Numbered from the stretch's first letter, positions 32,848 through 44,921 are shown. The stretch is 64,000 nucleotides of DNA from Conchocele bisecta (GCA_029237695.1 CM055267.1:6966036-7030035), one strand, 5' to 3'. The notes: a model not told the origin generated them from the sequence alone. Numbers and translations are program-made.

Positions 32848-33247
32848 TACAGTGGAGCCTCTCTAAACCGGACACCCTGGTCCCCAAGGTGTCCGGTTTA
32901 GAGATGCTCCACTGTAATGCAGGTATATGAGCGTACCGAGACATGCTTCTGTTAATTGTTAATAAAGAGTGATTAACTGTCTATATAAATAGAGAATAGT
33001 AGGCTAGTGCCGTGAATGGGAAAACATATCTGGCAAGGCTCAGGAAACGGGATGGGCGAGGCTCTGCCGAGCACATCCCGTTTCCGTGCCGCGCCAGATA
33101 TTTTTTCCCATTCACGGCACTATCCTACTATTCTATTTATCCCGTCAACACCTACAAATGGCTGTAAAATGCGATAAATTAGAGTGAAACCCATCAAAAT
33201 TTAGCAAATTTATTTTTCAAGGTGTCCGGTTTAGAGAGGTTGTGCTG
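32848..33247. repeat. Pogo-like MITE with internal solo palindrome
   Basis: Left end CAGTGGAGCCTCTCTAAACC (then GGACACC), right end GGTGTCCGGTTTAGAGAGGT, TA at 32846-32847 and 33248-33249. CAGTGGAACCTCTCTAAACC-like ends are typical of pogo/Tigger elements. 32848-32914 is itself a closed palindrome flanked by TA, so the structure may be two overlapping insertions. A foldback (33001-33143) sits inside. Confidence 0.7.
33001..33143. repeat. Foldback element
   Basis: Arms AGTGCCGTGAATGGGAAAA and TTTCCCATTCACGGCACTA, with inner arms GGAAACGGGATG and CATCCCGTTTCC around GGCTCTGCCGAG. Confidence 0.7.
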
Positions 33248-33344
33248 TACATGTATCTGAAAGTCATTGCTGCGAGTCTCGAGTATAGAACACACTGTTC
33301 TGTCTTAGTGATTTAGTTGGTGGGTGGCATGTATAAGTAATAGT

Positions 33345-33447
33345 TATAGTTCACATATTGAATGTTTAATAAATTAATTTCGAGCGAGCCGTAGCTGGCA
33401 AGAAATTAGTTTATTCAAAATTCAATATGTGAACTATAACTTACTTA
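33345..33447. repeat. Foldback element
   Basis: Arms AGTTATAGTTCACATATTGA and TCAATATGTGAACTATAACT enclose ATTAATTTCGAGCGAGCCG. Similar design to 2936-3112 and 33001-33143. Confidence 0.7.
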
Positions 33448-34356
33448 CTGTTTACCAGCCCAGTCGCGAAGCTCCGCCCATAAACGTGATTTAAAATCGC
33501 TTACTAGTATGTGATTGGCGGTATGACATGAAGTGAGCACGTGTGTGTGCGGTCATATGCTTTGTGTTTCGTGAACCGATGACAACACGGCATAAAATAG
33601 TTCTAAATATAGCGTTGAACATTTCATGATTAATTTAATAGATATTTGCGAAATCATCGCAATATGCGATTAATCGAGACAAAATTCTGTTATTTCATTG
33701 GTCGAGCAACTAGGGTAAACAATAAGACTATTGCATTTAACTGTATGCGATTTGCGTTTTTTCTACATACGAATGTAGTTGTATCCGAGTGTGGCTTTAA
33801 AACATCGAACACACTGTTCTTTGGCGAAAATTCAGCCGGCACACATTGACAAATACTTCACACTGAGCTTTCATTTTAATCTAGTAATGAGTTTGTATCG
33901 CGTTCCTACCGTTCACCGTATTACCATGAAATAACCCGGGGAGTTTTTCCCAATTACCCGTGGCGAACCAATACCCGCCACTCGATGTTGAGTAAGCTCC
34001 CACCGCCGCACGCGGAGCTTATCGCACGGTGGTGTTAGCACGGGAAGTGATCACGTTGTGATTAGCTGATTAGTTGCTCACAATTACGAGGAATTGAATT
34101 TACCCGCCTTCCAACCCAACGCGTACTAGTATAATCAAATGCCACAATAAGTATACCTGGATATAAAATGAAGACGTCAGTGGAAGAAGAGGGCTAAGTC
34201 CAAAGGACTTAGCCCCCTTCTTCCCCTGTCCCTTTATTTGTAATTTGATTTTGGATTAACACAATTGTGCATGTACATGCGACAAACTGATTATAAATGA
34301 TTTAACTCGGTCATTGATATGGAAGCAGCTAATGCAACGGTAAACCCATTACATAA
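33448..34356. other. No gene seen; one hairpin
   Basis: A hairpin at 34183-34224 pairs AGAGGGCTAAGTCC with GGACTTAGCCCCCT. Otherwise no supported feature. The 67-codon frame at 33646 has no motif. Confidence 0.4.
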
Positions 34357-34640
34357 TTAAAAATAGCGAGTATATCCTATAATCTGCCGCCCAACGTGGT
34401 AACGAATGTCGTTGTACGGACTGAATGATGGCAGATTTTCGCTCCATTCGTAGAACACGAAGTCAACTCGTGTAGTTGCGGGCAGTACCTCTACAAAACT
34501 CCCGTACCGTCCGTAGCATATGCCACGGGCGGTATGCGAAGTCCGGCAACCCGGAATGACGGTTTCCGGATGTGGTCTGCATACCCGGCACAAGGCGTAC
34601 CAAGCGTGCTCGATCAGGTTCATATCAGGGCATATGTTAC
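34357..34640 (-). pseudogene. Tc1/mariner transposase C-terminal relic
   Basis: On the minus strand the frame reads ICPDMNLIEHAWYALCRV, close to the conserved (S/C)PDLNPIEHxW box holding the third catalytic acid of Tc1/mariner DDE transposases. Downstream in the same frame are VDFVFYEWSENLP and YNDIRYHVGRQ, resembling the EEWxxIP and NDIRRLI ends of that family. About 24 residues between (IPGCRTSHTARGICYGRYGS) look foreign. Everything before CPDMNL is replaced by the 18-bp minisatellite, which continues in frame as repeats of CPDSNL. No terminal inverted repeat could be placed. A relic, not a functional enzyme. Confidence 0.6.
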
Positions 34641-37600
34641 TATCAGGGCATAGGTTACTATCAGGGCATAGGTTATTATCAGGGCATAGGTTACTATCAG
34701 GGCATAGGTTACTATCAGGGCATAGGTTACTATTAGGGCATAGGTTACTATCAGGGCATAGGTTACTATCAGGGCATATGTTACTATCAGGTCATAGGTT
34801 ACTATCAGGGCATATGTTATTAACAGGGCATATGTTACTATCAGGGCATAGGTTACTATCAGGGCATATGTTACTATCAGGTCATAGGTTACTATCAGGG
34901 CATATGTTATTATCAGGGCATATGTTACTATCAGGGCATAGGTTACTATCAGGGCATATGTTACTATCAGGGCATAGGTTACTACCAGGGCATAGGTTAT
35001 TGTCAGGGCATACGTTACTATCAGGGCATAGGTTATTATCAGGGCATATGTTACTATCAGGGCATAGGTTATTATCAGGGCATAGGTTACTATCAGTGCA
35101 TAGGGTTACTACCAGGGCATAGGTTATTGTCAGGGTGTAGTTTACTATCAGGGCATAGGTTACTATCAGGGCATAGGTTACTACCATGGCATATGTTATT
35201 GTCAGCGCGTAGTTTACTATCAGGGCATAGGTTAGTGTCAGGGCATAGGTTACTATCAGGGCATAGGTTATTATCAGGGTATAGGTTACTATCAGGGCAT
35301 AGGTTACTATCAGGACATAGGTTACTATCAGGGCATAGGTTAGTGTCAGGGCATATGTTAGTGTCGGGGTATATATTAGTGTCAGGGCATATGTTAGTGT
35401 CAGGGCATATGTTAGTAACAGGGCATATGTTATTGTCACGTCATAGTTACTGTCAGGGCACATGTATGTGTCAGGGTATATATTAATGTCAGGGCATATG
35501 TATGTGTCAGGGTATATATTAATGTCAGGGCATATGTATGTGTCAGGACATAGGTTAGTGTCAAGGCATATGTTAGTGTCAGGGCATATGTTAGTGTCAG
35601 GTCATATGTTAGTCTCGGGGTATATGTTAGTGTCAGGGCATATGTATGTGTCAGGGCATATGTTAGTATCAGGGCAAATGTGTGTGTTAGCACATAGGTT
35701 TGTTTCAGGGCTTATGTATGTATCAGGGCATATGTTATTCTTAATTCATATATTAGTGTCAGGGCATAGGTTAGTATCAGGGCATAGGTTAGTATCAGGG
35801 CATATGTTAGTGTCACGGGATATGTTAGTGTCATAGGTATGTGTCTGGACATAGGTTAGTGTCATGATATATGTGTGTCAGGGCATATGTTAGTAATAGG
35901 ACAAATGAGTGTGTCAGCACATATGTTAGTGTCAGGGCTTACGTATGTATCAGGGCATATGTTATTCTTAATTCATAGGTTAGTATCAGGGCAAATGTGT
36001 GCGTTAGCACATAGGTTTGTTTCAGGGCTTATGTATGTATCAGGGCATATGTTATTCTTAATTCATATATTAGTGTCAGGGCATAGGTTAGTATCAGGGC
36101 ATAGGTTAGTATCAGGGCATATGTTAGTGTCACGGGATATGTTAGTGTCATAGGTATGTGTCTGGACATATGTTAGTGTCATGATATATGTTAGTATCAG
36201 GGCAAATGTGTGTGTTAGCACATAGGTTTGTTTCAGGGCTTATGTATGTATCAGGGCATATGTTATTCTTAATTCATATATTAGTGTCAGGGCATAGGTT
36301 AGTATCAGGGCATATGTTAGTGTCACGGGATATGTTAGTGTCATAGGTATGTGTCTGGACATATGTTAGTGTCATGATATATGTTAGTATCAGGGCAAAT
36401 GTGTGTGTTAGCACATAGGTTTGTTTCAGGGCTTATGTATGTATCAGGGCATATGTTATTCTTAATTCATATATTAGTGTCAGGGCATAGGTTAGTATCA
36501 GGGCATAGGTTAGTATCAGGGCATATGTTAGTGTCACGGGATATGTTAGTGTCATAGGTATGTGTCTGGACATAGGTTAGTGTCATGATATATGTTAGTG
36601 TCAGGGCATATGTTAGTAATAGGACAAATGAGTGTGTCAGCACATATGTTAGTGTCAGGGCTTACGTATGTATCAGGGCATATGTTATTCTTAATTCATA
36701 GGTTAGTATCAGGGCATAGTTTAGTGTCAGGGCATATGTTAGTGTCAAGGCATGTATTAGTATCAGGGCATAAGTTGTTGTCACGTCATATGTTAGTGTC
36801 AGGGCATAGGTTATGATCAGGACATATGTTAGTGTCAGGACATATGTTAGTGTCAGGACATATGTTAGTATCAGGGCATATTATGTTAGTGTCAGGGCAT
36901 AAGTTAGTATCAGGGCATATTATGTTACTGTCAGGGCATATGTTAGTATCAGGGTATATGTTAGTGTCACGGCATATGTTAGTATCAGGGCATATGTTAG
37001 TGTCAGGGCATAGGTTAGAATCATGGCATATGTTAGTATCAAGGCATATGTTAGTATCAGGGCATATGTTAGTATCAGGGCATAGGTTAGTGTCAGAGCA
37101 TATGTTAGTGTTAGGGCATATGTTAGTGTCAGGGCATATGTTAGTGTTAGGGCATATGTTAGTGTCAGGGCATAGGTTAGTGTCAGGGCATATGTTAGTG
37201 TCAGGGCATAGGTTAATATCAGGGCATAGGTTAGTGTCAGAGCATATGTTAGTGTTAGGGCATATGTTAGTGTCAGGGCATATGTTAGTGTCAGGGCATA
37301 TGTTAGTGTCAGGGCATATGTTAGTGTCAGGGCATAGGTTAGTATCAAGGCATAGGCTAGTGTCAGAGCATATGTTAGTGTTAGGGCATATGTTAGTGTC
37401 AGAGCATATGTTAGTGTTAGGGCATATGTTAGTGTCAGAGCATATGTTTAGTGTTAGGGCATATGTTTAGTGTCAAGGGCATAGGTTAGTGTCAGGCATA
37501 TGTTAGTGTCAGGGCATAGGTTAATATCAGGGCATAGGTTAGTATCTGGGCATATGTTAGTGTCAGAGCATATGTTAGTGTTAGGGCATATGTTAGTGTC

Positions 37601-37845
37601 AGAGCATATGTTAGTGTTAGGGCATATGTTAGTGTCAGGGCATAGGTTAGTGTCAGGGCATATGTTAGTGTCAGGGCATAGGTTAATATCAGGGCATGGG
37701 TTAGTATCTGGGCATAGGTTAGTGTCAGAGGCATATATTATTTTCAGGGCATATGTTAGTGTCAGGGCATAAGTTAGTGTCAGGGCATAGGTTACTATCA
37801 GGGCATTGGTTACTGTCAGGGCATAGGTGAATGTCAGACTATGTT
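34625..37845. repeat. 18-bp minisatellite, about 180 copies
   Basis: The unit on the plus strand is TCAGGGCATAGGTTACTA and variants. 34625-35340 is dominated by TTACTA/TTATTA forms with AGGT or ATGT. From about 35340 the TTAGTGTCAGGGCATATG form takes over. The length is a multiple of three, so both strands stay open for hundreds of codons: LLSGHR/M and LVSGHM on the plus strand, CPDSNL or ALTLTY on the minus strand. These frames are by-products. The left edge abuts the transposase relic. Confidence 0.95.
35672..36760. repeat. Higher-order repeat within the minisatellite
   Basis: A block containing AGGGCAAATGTGTG.GTTAGC, AGGTTTGTTTCAGGGCTTAT, TTATTCTTAATTCATATATT and TGTCACGGGATATGTTAGTG recurs starting near 35672, 35988, 36198 and 36390, giving periods of about 316, 210 and 192 bp. 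An alternative block with AATAGGACAAATGAGTGTGT is at about 35893 and 36613, 720 bp apart. Confidence 0.75.
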
Positions 37846-37857
37846 AGTATCGAGCAC

Positions 37858-38560
37858 AACGTAAGCATCTGACGAGATGTATACAGTTTCTTACGGTATT
37901 GCCGTCTGGTATTGCCGTCTGGTATTGTCACATGACTTCAGCCACCTAGGAGCAGCAAGCTTGTATCCATCCAACAGAGTTTCAGTTACCATATACCATC
38001 GAATACATTCGCATCTATTATCAGAAAATCTAAGATATAATGTTTAGAACCGGCAAAATATATATTATAAATTTGCTATATTATATTTTCTACATAGACA
38101 CTTCTTATTACCAAACGTGCCTGACTCGTTTCATAAATCTTATATCAAATGGAAACTCGTTTGAGATCCTGCATATATGTTATAAATACATATAAGTACG
38201 TTAATCAAGTTAAGCGATATATTAACAATACGTCATAATAAGGAGGTAAGGGAGACAATCCGATATCGGTCCCTTTCAACAACAGAGAGCCCGGCTTGAG
38301 ATGATACACTAGTGACTTTGTCAGCAGCAATACAGTAGAAGATATTGGGAATTTGCACTACACTATCAGTTTAGCATGTCATGGCGGAGCATTCGAATTG
38401 TAATAAATGTGGCCATTGTCGCTTTGTTTTATTGTAATGATGGCAGATAAGGCGCACATTGCTGCCGGCTAATCTGATTGTTCCCGTCGATGTCTTCGTC
38501 TTGTTGGTTTACGGTTGTTGCCTTTGATAACATGCGCATTGATGAGAGGCATTACAAACA
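37858..38560. other. No gene seen
   Basis: Two tandem ATTGCCGTCTGGT units lie near 37900. The remainder is AT-rich and featureless. Confidence 0.4.
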
Positions 38561-38561
38561 C

Positions 38562-38876
38562 GTGGATGTGATTGCAGGAATGGGGCATTTGGGATTTGTG
38601 TCCAGGGTCAAATATCACACTCCCGTAGCCTGATCACGATTTGTAGTGCGTGATAGTTAGAAGCATGACGGCGTTTCATTGATGGCATGGAGAACAGTGC
38701 AGATCAGGATCCGACTGTGCGGATGCAATGGGGCTTATGTATACCATACCCTGGTAGCATACTAACGATCTATACTCCTTGTTAGAAGCATGAAGAGTGT
38801 TTCATCGATGGAATGGCGGATCGGCATCCGCACTCATCGCTAAATCCATAAGCCCCATTTATCCAGTGACAACCAC
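38562..38876. repeat. MITE family D, copy 3 (diverged)
   Basis: Left GTGGATGTGATTGCAGGAAT, right AGCCCCATTTATCCAGTGAC, both recognisable versions of the 936-1147 and 49749-49947 ends. The inside contains a partial duplication of TTAGAAGCATGA.GGNGTTTC. Confidence 0.55.
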
Positions 38877-38902
38877 AAACGTTCGAGATAGCACGAATTA
38901 CA

Positions 38903-38948
38903 TGTCTGTAACGCAGGGCGACTTACAAGTCGCCCTGCGTTACAGACA
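38903..38948. repeat. Perfect 22-bp-arm hairpin
   Basis: TGTCTGTAACGCAGGGCGAC...GTCGCCCTGCGTTACAGACA with a loop of about two bases after TT/AA pairing. Flanking GAATT and AATTC extend the pairing loosely. Confidence 0.8.
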
Positions 38949-39022
38949 GAGAATTCGGGTTACTCTCTAGAATCACATTCTCCGCGTAACTGACATATTT
39001 TCCCGCAGTGTCGTATCAGCCC

Positions 39023-39510
39023 CAGGCATTCGGCGTGTTTCGGCTTTCATCGGTATAAGTCTATATATATGAACAAGACTTCTAACTTTGGTCGTACACG
39101 ACCTCGTATCATAACAAAATAACATGTTTAACATTGTAATGTTCTATGCATTCTATGCATTTCTGCAGGATAACGATAGTTTTCAAATGATCATATGAAC
39201 TTGCCACTACAATATTGACGTTAGAGCCGTAAACACATTATTGCATGTGTTAGGATACGAGGTTGTGTCCGACCTAGGAAAAGCAGATGTAATTCGATAT
39301 TATTTGCATAATTATGTTCTAACTATACTATTTTAGCAAGATAACAATAATTCTCAAATAAACATATGCACTTTCCGCCACAATATTCACATTAGCGTTA
39401 ATAAAATCGCGGAATTTGTTACGATACGATGTCGTGTCCGACCAAAGGTAGAAGCCTTGCTCATATATATATAGTTATACAGGTGAAAGCCGAAACACGT
39501 CGAATGCCAG
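39023..39510. repeat. MITE family F, copy 1
   Basis: Left CAGGCATTCGGCGTGTTTCG, right CGAAACACGTCGAATGCCAG. Inner repeated modules GACACGACCTCGTATC (variants on both strands) and CAGGATAACGATAGTT show further internal symmetry. Copy 2 is 56867-57331. Confidence 0.75.
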
Positions 39511-39750
39511 TGTTATCAGTGGCACTATGTGTCGCGTGACACGTGTATTCTTGTACATTCTGGAAGCCGTATAATTGTATATTTGTGATGTGTGGTACTG
39601 TGTTGTATTGTTGTGCGTATTATTGATTTCACATCCCTGTGATTCCACATACCTGGGGTTTCACACACCTGTGATTTGTACACACCTGTGATTGAGCATG
39701 TACATTTGCCATGTACAATGTGCGTGTAATAAGGGGGCTTATGTTGTATT

Positions 39751-41580
39751 AGTTTAAACAATATTTATTCGACAGTATATGGTACAATACAAGGTATACA
39801 ATGACAGGGATATGAAAACAAGCGTGAAGCTTATATGAATTCGTCTCCCACAAGGTGGATGTAAGACACGAATGTGGTACAAGATAGTTAAGTGCACATA
39901 CAGGCGAATATACATGTTGAAATTGTCTAAGTGGAATAACTTTGTCTTACAATGGTGTACTTACATAATGAGATTGACAGTGTTTAAACCTTAGATTTAT
40001 GACATGAGAATGCGTGTGGCTGTGCTTCAGAGATGGTCACCAAGCAAATGAGACAGGGACACTGGAGTGGGGGGTTACATGGGGAATCGCCCATGCCTTT
40101 CCCAACCCTCACAATTTCCCTCTCACGTTCCGTGGAGGGGACGAGTCGCCCCCGAGCGGGTCGTAAATGGATAGTGCCCGGAAGTTGTCGTCTATTGTTA
40201 GGATGATACGTATGGTATATTTTGGTTGTCTATGTTGGAATGATATTATAATGCTAAAATCTATTTGTTGCTGTTATGTAGTTTTGGACACTTATAAACA
40301 TTTTTTTATTTTGATCGAAAGTCAAGTGTTCGTTTCCGTTCAAAAGATTTTCAGTTGACGGAATACATGGAATATCAGTGAGGTACACTTGTCGTTGGTG
40401 TTGATATTGTCTGCATGATGTGAGAAAGTGACTGACAGTCTCTGGGGCGCCACATGTACAGAGAGGTGAGTCTATTATTGATTTTCTGTAGAGATCGTAA
40501 TTTAGGGAACTGCAAGACATTCGTAATCGAGCGTGTAGGATTTGGTCTTTTCGGGTACCCACGTTAAACAGAGGGGATGATTTAGATGTATCTTTGTTAA
40601 GTCTGTATTTGGAGCTGGATATTGTTGGGGCGTATCTGGTAGATTCTGGTAGACTGTTCCAGTCTCTGATAGTGGATGGGAGGAAGGAATTGGTATATTG
40701 CTGGGTGCGACCATATAGTGACGGTATATTGTTTATTTTCATTTTCTAAAGCGTAACGCTGTTGTGTTTCGGTAGGTATAAGGTGTTGTTAAATATGTTG
40801 GTGTTAGGCCATTCTTCATTTTGTAGAGTTGTACGAGCTTGTGTTTTTTTCGGCGTAATGAGAGAGTTTCCCATTTAAGATCTCTATAAAGGTTGTCAAT
40901 GCTGCAAAGTGGTTTTGTTGCACCTGTTACAATGCGTGCTGCCTCGGTTTGTATAGCATCGAGGTCATTTTTTAGATTGTTTGTACAGTTGTCCCAAACA
41001 ATGTTTCCATATTCGAGTAGTGGGCGGATGGTTATGATATAAAGGCGTTCAATGCTTGTTCTAGTTAATGTGAATTTGAGCGATCTTAGAATTCCTATCC
41101 TCTGCCAAGCTTTCTCTAAAGAACTTGAAATGTGTGCTGTCCATTTTCCATCGTCAGAGAACGTTAAACCTAAGTGTTTGTGCTCGGTTACAGTGTTTAT
41201 TATAGTATTGTTCATATAAAGATCAGGATGATAGAGCTTATTTTGTTTTTTCGAAATATCATGGACTCGGTTTTTGATGGATTAAATGTTACTAACCAGT
41301 TTTGTGACCATTGGTGCACTGTGTTAAGATCGGCATTTAGTTGTGTTGCGGATAATGATGGGTCGTCTACAATGATGTATAAGCTTGTATCGTCTGCAAA
41401 TAGTCGAATTTTAGAGTTGATAGTTTGAACTATATCGTTAATGTAGATAAGAAAGAGCAAAGGGCCCAAAATGGATCCTTGGGGAACTCCGGCGGTTACA
41501 TTAGACCATTCGGAGGATGCGTTTAAGTGTACTACTCGCTGTTTTCTATCTGCTAGGTACGATTTAAACCAGGAAATAAG
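39751..41580 (-). mobile_element. 5'-truncated LINE nested in the LTR
   Basis: Inserted in the minus orientation between direct repeats GTTGTATT (39743-39750 and 41581-41588). Removing it restores the LTR as in 48274 onward. The 3' end (plus-strand 39751) shows AATAAA in the minus strand near 39763 and no long A tail. Coding part 40254-41580; 3' UTR about 500 bp. Confidence 0.85.
40254..41580 (-). pseudogene. LINE reverse transcriptase, C-terminal part
   Basis: Read on the minus strand from 41580: WFKSYLADRKQRVVHLN, GVPQGSILGPLLFLIYIND, then IRLFADDTSLYIIVDD with the catalytic FADD. There is a frameshift at the T run near 41245, then HKHLGLTFSDDGKWTAHI, RPLLEYGNIVWDNCTNN and TEAARIVTGATKPL. 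After another shift at about 40740 come SLYGRTQQYTNSFLPSTIRDWNSLP (in parts) and a terminal Cys/His motif PLCTCGAPETVSHFLTSC. The style (GVPQGSILGP, WNSLP) suits CR1/Jockey-type LINEs. The endonuclease and N-terminal RT are absent because of 5' truncation. The two frameshifts make it non-functional as read. Confidence 0.88.
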
Positions 41581-43903
41581 GTTGTATTGGTGGAGATACG
41601 TTTATGCGTGTCCTATTTGCGGATTTTAATATACGTCTATTTTTATGAGCAATGTTTTACTGATGTCACGCCATATTTGCCACAGACTATGCATGTGTGT
41701 GGTAGAGAACTCGTTGACTGCGTGTGCTGGTTTCGCTAGGGAAAAGATACCTTTTAGTATTACGGATGTCCACTGTCCGTGCCAGCCGAGTTTGTCCGCG
41801 TGTCAGTGTTTCACCATATAAGGGACCTTCTGTAGGTGAAGCTAGTATATAGCGCAGACCATACCATGGTCTGCCCTGTTATGTATGCTACGGGTTATGT
41901 GTTTCATCATAGCTGTACTGGCCAACACGGATATATCAGATCCATAATGGTGATGTTTTGTGTCGTGATATTTCCGTAAATGACCACGATATTTGAGTTT
42001 AGTATGTGCTACACTCTCATTTGAGTGTATAGCCGTAGGACCGTTATGGAGGGGTTTGGTTTGGCGGGGCCAAGAAGCGACCTTCGCATTGTCGAGACCA
42101 GTCGAGTAGATTTCGGATTATGAGATCTGGGTCTATAGTGTGCAGATTTATGGTAGTGTGGGGTATACCATGTTGGATGGTATTTATTCCACGAGGGCTG
42201 TACACTGGTTTGGTTGAATTTAAGGCGTGGGAAACATATATTTATGCCAAATATAACCCACGGGTGACATGGCAAAAGCCATGGTTTTGTAGTATTTATG
42301 TGAGATGTCGTACGAGGGGTAGGCATATTCATTTTATTCCGTGCATGGTTTCACTGGTGCGTATATAAGCGATGTCTCGCTATGTGTTGGCGGGACACAT
42401 ATTTTCTGGTTACAGAAGACTAGTACTGTATTCACCAGTGACACGGAGGAGTTTGGTATGTACCTAGAACATTTTATTTCAGCTGTGATTTGCCGTTGTT
42501 CGATTCCCGTTTTAGTCTGTTGTGCATCCTGTCTGTCTGTCTGTGCGTATTCGTCCAGTAATTGGAGATTCATTTCATTTTTGTAGCCTCTTGAGAACGC
42601 TCCAGCGAGCCACATTGGACGTTTTGGTCCACTCGTTTGAGGGCAGACCCCAGTCAGTGCAGAGTATCGGGTCGTCCGAGTGTCCGTACGTCTGTCTGGC
42701 GCAGTGTGTGTAGCAGCTCCGGGTACAGGCCTGTATAGAGCAGTGTGTGATAGCTACCTCGCATTCAGCAGACAGTCACAGCCATAGTTTAGTGAAGTGA
42801 AACGCCATACACACATATCATATCATTATACTACCACCGAGTTGAATGTCACCTAAGTGAAACTTTTCCCGGCGTCTTAGCCAACGTGATAATCGCCATT
42901 TTGTATTATATCGGAACTTTACATCCGGTCTACCAATTCCGGTATTACAACCCATTGATTCACCATGGATACTTTACATCCGGTCTACCACATCCGGGTT
43001 GCTACAGTCGAGTGATACCATAGGAACTTTACATCTGGTCCACCATTTCCGGAGATAATACTACTGTGAACTTTACTTCCGGGAACCAGCTTCCGGAACA
43101 TTATCGTTATTGACTATCATGTGATGTAACCACATCCGGCTTTGACTTTGACATTCATACTTTGGAAATATATTGCATAGGCAATACATATGTATACTTT
43201 GATAGTGTATGGTAATACTCCTATCATGGCATATCATGGCTAAAGGATTGTAGTAAGACTACATATATTGTTTATGGATTAATCCACTTGAAGTTGGATT
43301 ATAGCCATATTGTTGACTAGACCTCATATTGCGGGTGAGGCAGACCTTGGGACCTTGATACTCAGAGGTACACTATCTATTGAGATACGCCAGCACTGGG
43401 GTAGCTCAGATGATTGTCATTTGTCCTCCAATGTTCGTTATGCCATGTTATACTTGTATGTTATTTCACTTTGATTAGCGATCATCAAAGTACTTGTGCA
43501 TTCATACTATTGTCCACTACGGGACCATTGAGATACCACATACCGAGTTTATTCGTCTATAGCTTTTAAGTTGCGTTAAAGTATAACAGTCGATTGGCTT
43601 ACAACCTTGTAGTAATTGAATAGTGTCATGCACAGTACAGTGATGTTCGCATATCAATGTATCATGTATTCCTGTGTGTTCCTCATGTAATATAGTGTAC
43701 ATTATAAGTGATTAAGTGACTACGTGTACTTATCTACTCTGGCCTATCCCTTACACTTCAACTGCATTGTTACCACTTTTCGTTCGTCAGATCAAGCTAT
43801 GTTGGCCATAACGTCATAACAATTGAAGTATACTTGGTTCATATGATAATTGGGGGAGACAATTTGTCTCGATCATTCCTGACCTTGGTAATGACCTTGA
43901 CAA

Positions 43904-43920
43904 TGGTGTCAGAAGTGGGG
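43904..43920 (+). other. Primer binding site (tRNA-Leu), element 2
   Basis: TGGTGTCAGAAGTGGGG, full complement of the tRNA-Leu 3' end, one base after the 5' LTR. Confidence 0.88.
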
Positions 43921-44561
43921 TTTTGTTTCCTCTTTTTATAATCAGTTTCTTCAAAGCAGTTGAAGTAAGGAGGCTAGAATAGCTGTACCCCTAGTGTCGT
44001 CAAAATTCAATCTTGTATTTGTTTGCCTTGGGAGTTAATGTAAGATGCCCTCCAACACTTAGGCACTAATACATCACCACATACATGATTTGACTACCTA
44101 GGTACAGAAGTGTAGAGTTGAGACGATCTAGAGATAGTCGATGTAAGGGTCATTGTAATTTTTGATTGGTCAACAGTACCTCCCTGTGATGATGGCACAG
44201 CGGGTGTTCTAGGTTAGCACTAGACACTTCTGCATCTGAGGCGAGATTACTACCACTATTATATTGTGTATGAACAATATTATATCCTGCCAGGTGTCTA
44301 TAACCAGTCCCCAATATTTGTGTCCAGTACCATAGAGAGGGAATTGTAAATATACCATTACATTAGACTATACATATACCGGATTGACTTACCCGATTGA
44401 GAAACTTATACCGTCGTTAGGAGTAGAGACCGGATTGATTTACCTTAACCTTATAGACGTGAAGCAAGAGACTCGCACAAATCACCAAGTGATTTGAGTG
44501 CTAGAGACCTTTTGTACCGTCGGGTAAAGAAACGCGTGTAAATCGATAATCCGGAGTTGAG
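43921..44561 (+). other. Untranslated leader of element 2
   Basis: Co-linear with 11512-12151; no gene. Confidence 0.5.
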
Positions 44562-44921
44562 TTGAGAGTGAGAATGTCGTCCATTAAGGAGCTAATGGAC
44601 ATAGGCAAAAGCTTAGGGCTAGCAGATTCAGAGTTAAGGGCCTTTATAAAGGAAGAGCAGGAGAGAGAAAGACAGGAAAGACTAGAGGCTAGACAGGCTG
44701 AGAAAGATAGGTTAGATGCTGAGCGGTTGGCTAAAGAGGCTGAGCGACAGATGGAGAAAGATAGGTTAGATGCTGAGCGGTTGGCTAAAGAGGCTGAGCG
44801 GTTGGATAAAGAGGTTGAGCGACAGATGGAGAAAGATAGGTTAGATGCTGAGCAGTTAGCTAAGGAAGTTGAGCGACAGATGGAGAAAGATAGATTAGAT
44901 GCTGCGCGGTTTGTTAGATAA
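44562..44921 (+). CDS. gag: Gag N-terminal region, element 2
   Basis: Same start (MRVRMSSIKELMDIGK) as copy 1, then the charged coiled-coil repeats (RQMEKDRLDAERLAKEAERL) with a different repeat composition. The frame ends after DAARFVR because of an inserted TT near 44910. The polyprotein resumes at 45015 in another frame after an A-to-T change and indels around 44970-45020. Confidence 0.8.
   Translation: MRVRMSSIKELMDIGKSLGLADSELRAFIKEEQERERQERLEARQAEKDRLDAERLAKEAERQMEKDRLDAERLAKEAERLDKEVERQMEKDRLDAEQLAKEVERQMEKDRLDAARFVR

Larger units (their letters stand above)
39530..43902 (+). repeat. 5' LTR of element 2 (split by LINE)
   Basis: TGTCGCGTGACACGTG...CCTTGACA. Net length without the insertion and its 8-bp duplication is about 2535 bp, equal to the LTRs of element 1. 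Confidence 0.92.

Noticed and set aside
34520..35122. Plus-strand frame of LLSGHR/M repeats, and similar LVSGHM and ALTLTY frames to 37772
   Set aside because: Translation of an 18-bp repeat, open on both strands because 18 is divisible by three. Not evidence of a protein.
21310..37845. CRISPR array
   Set aside because: Both arrays are direct tandem repeats without unique spacers, in eukaryotic DNA with no cas genes.
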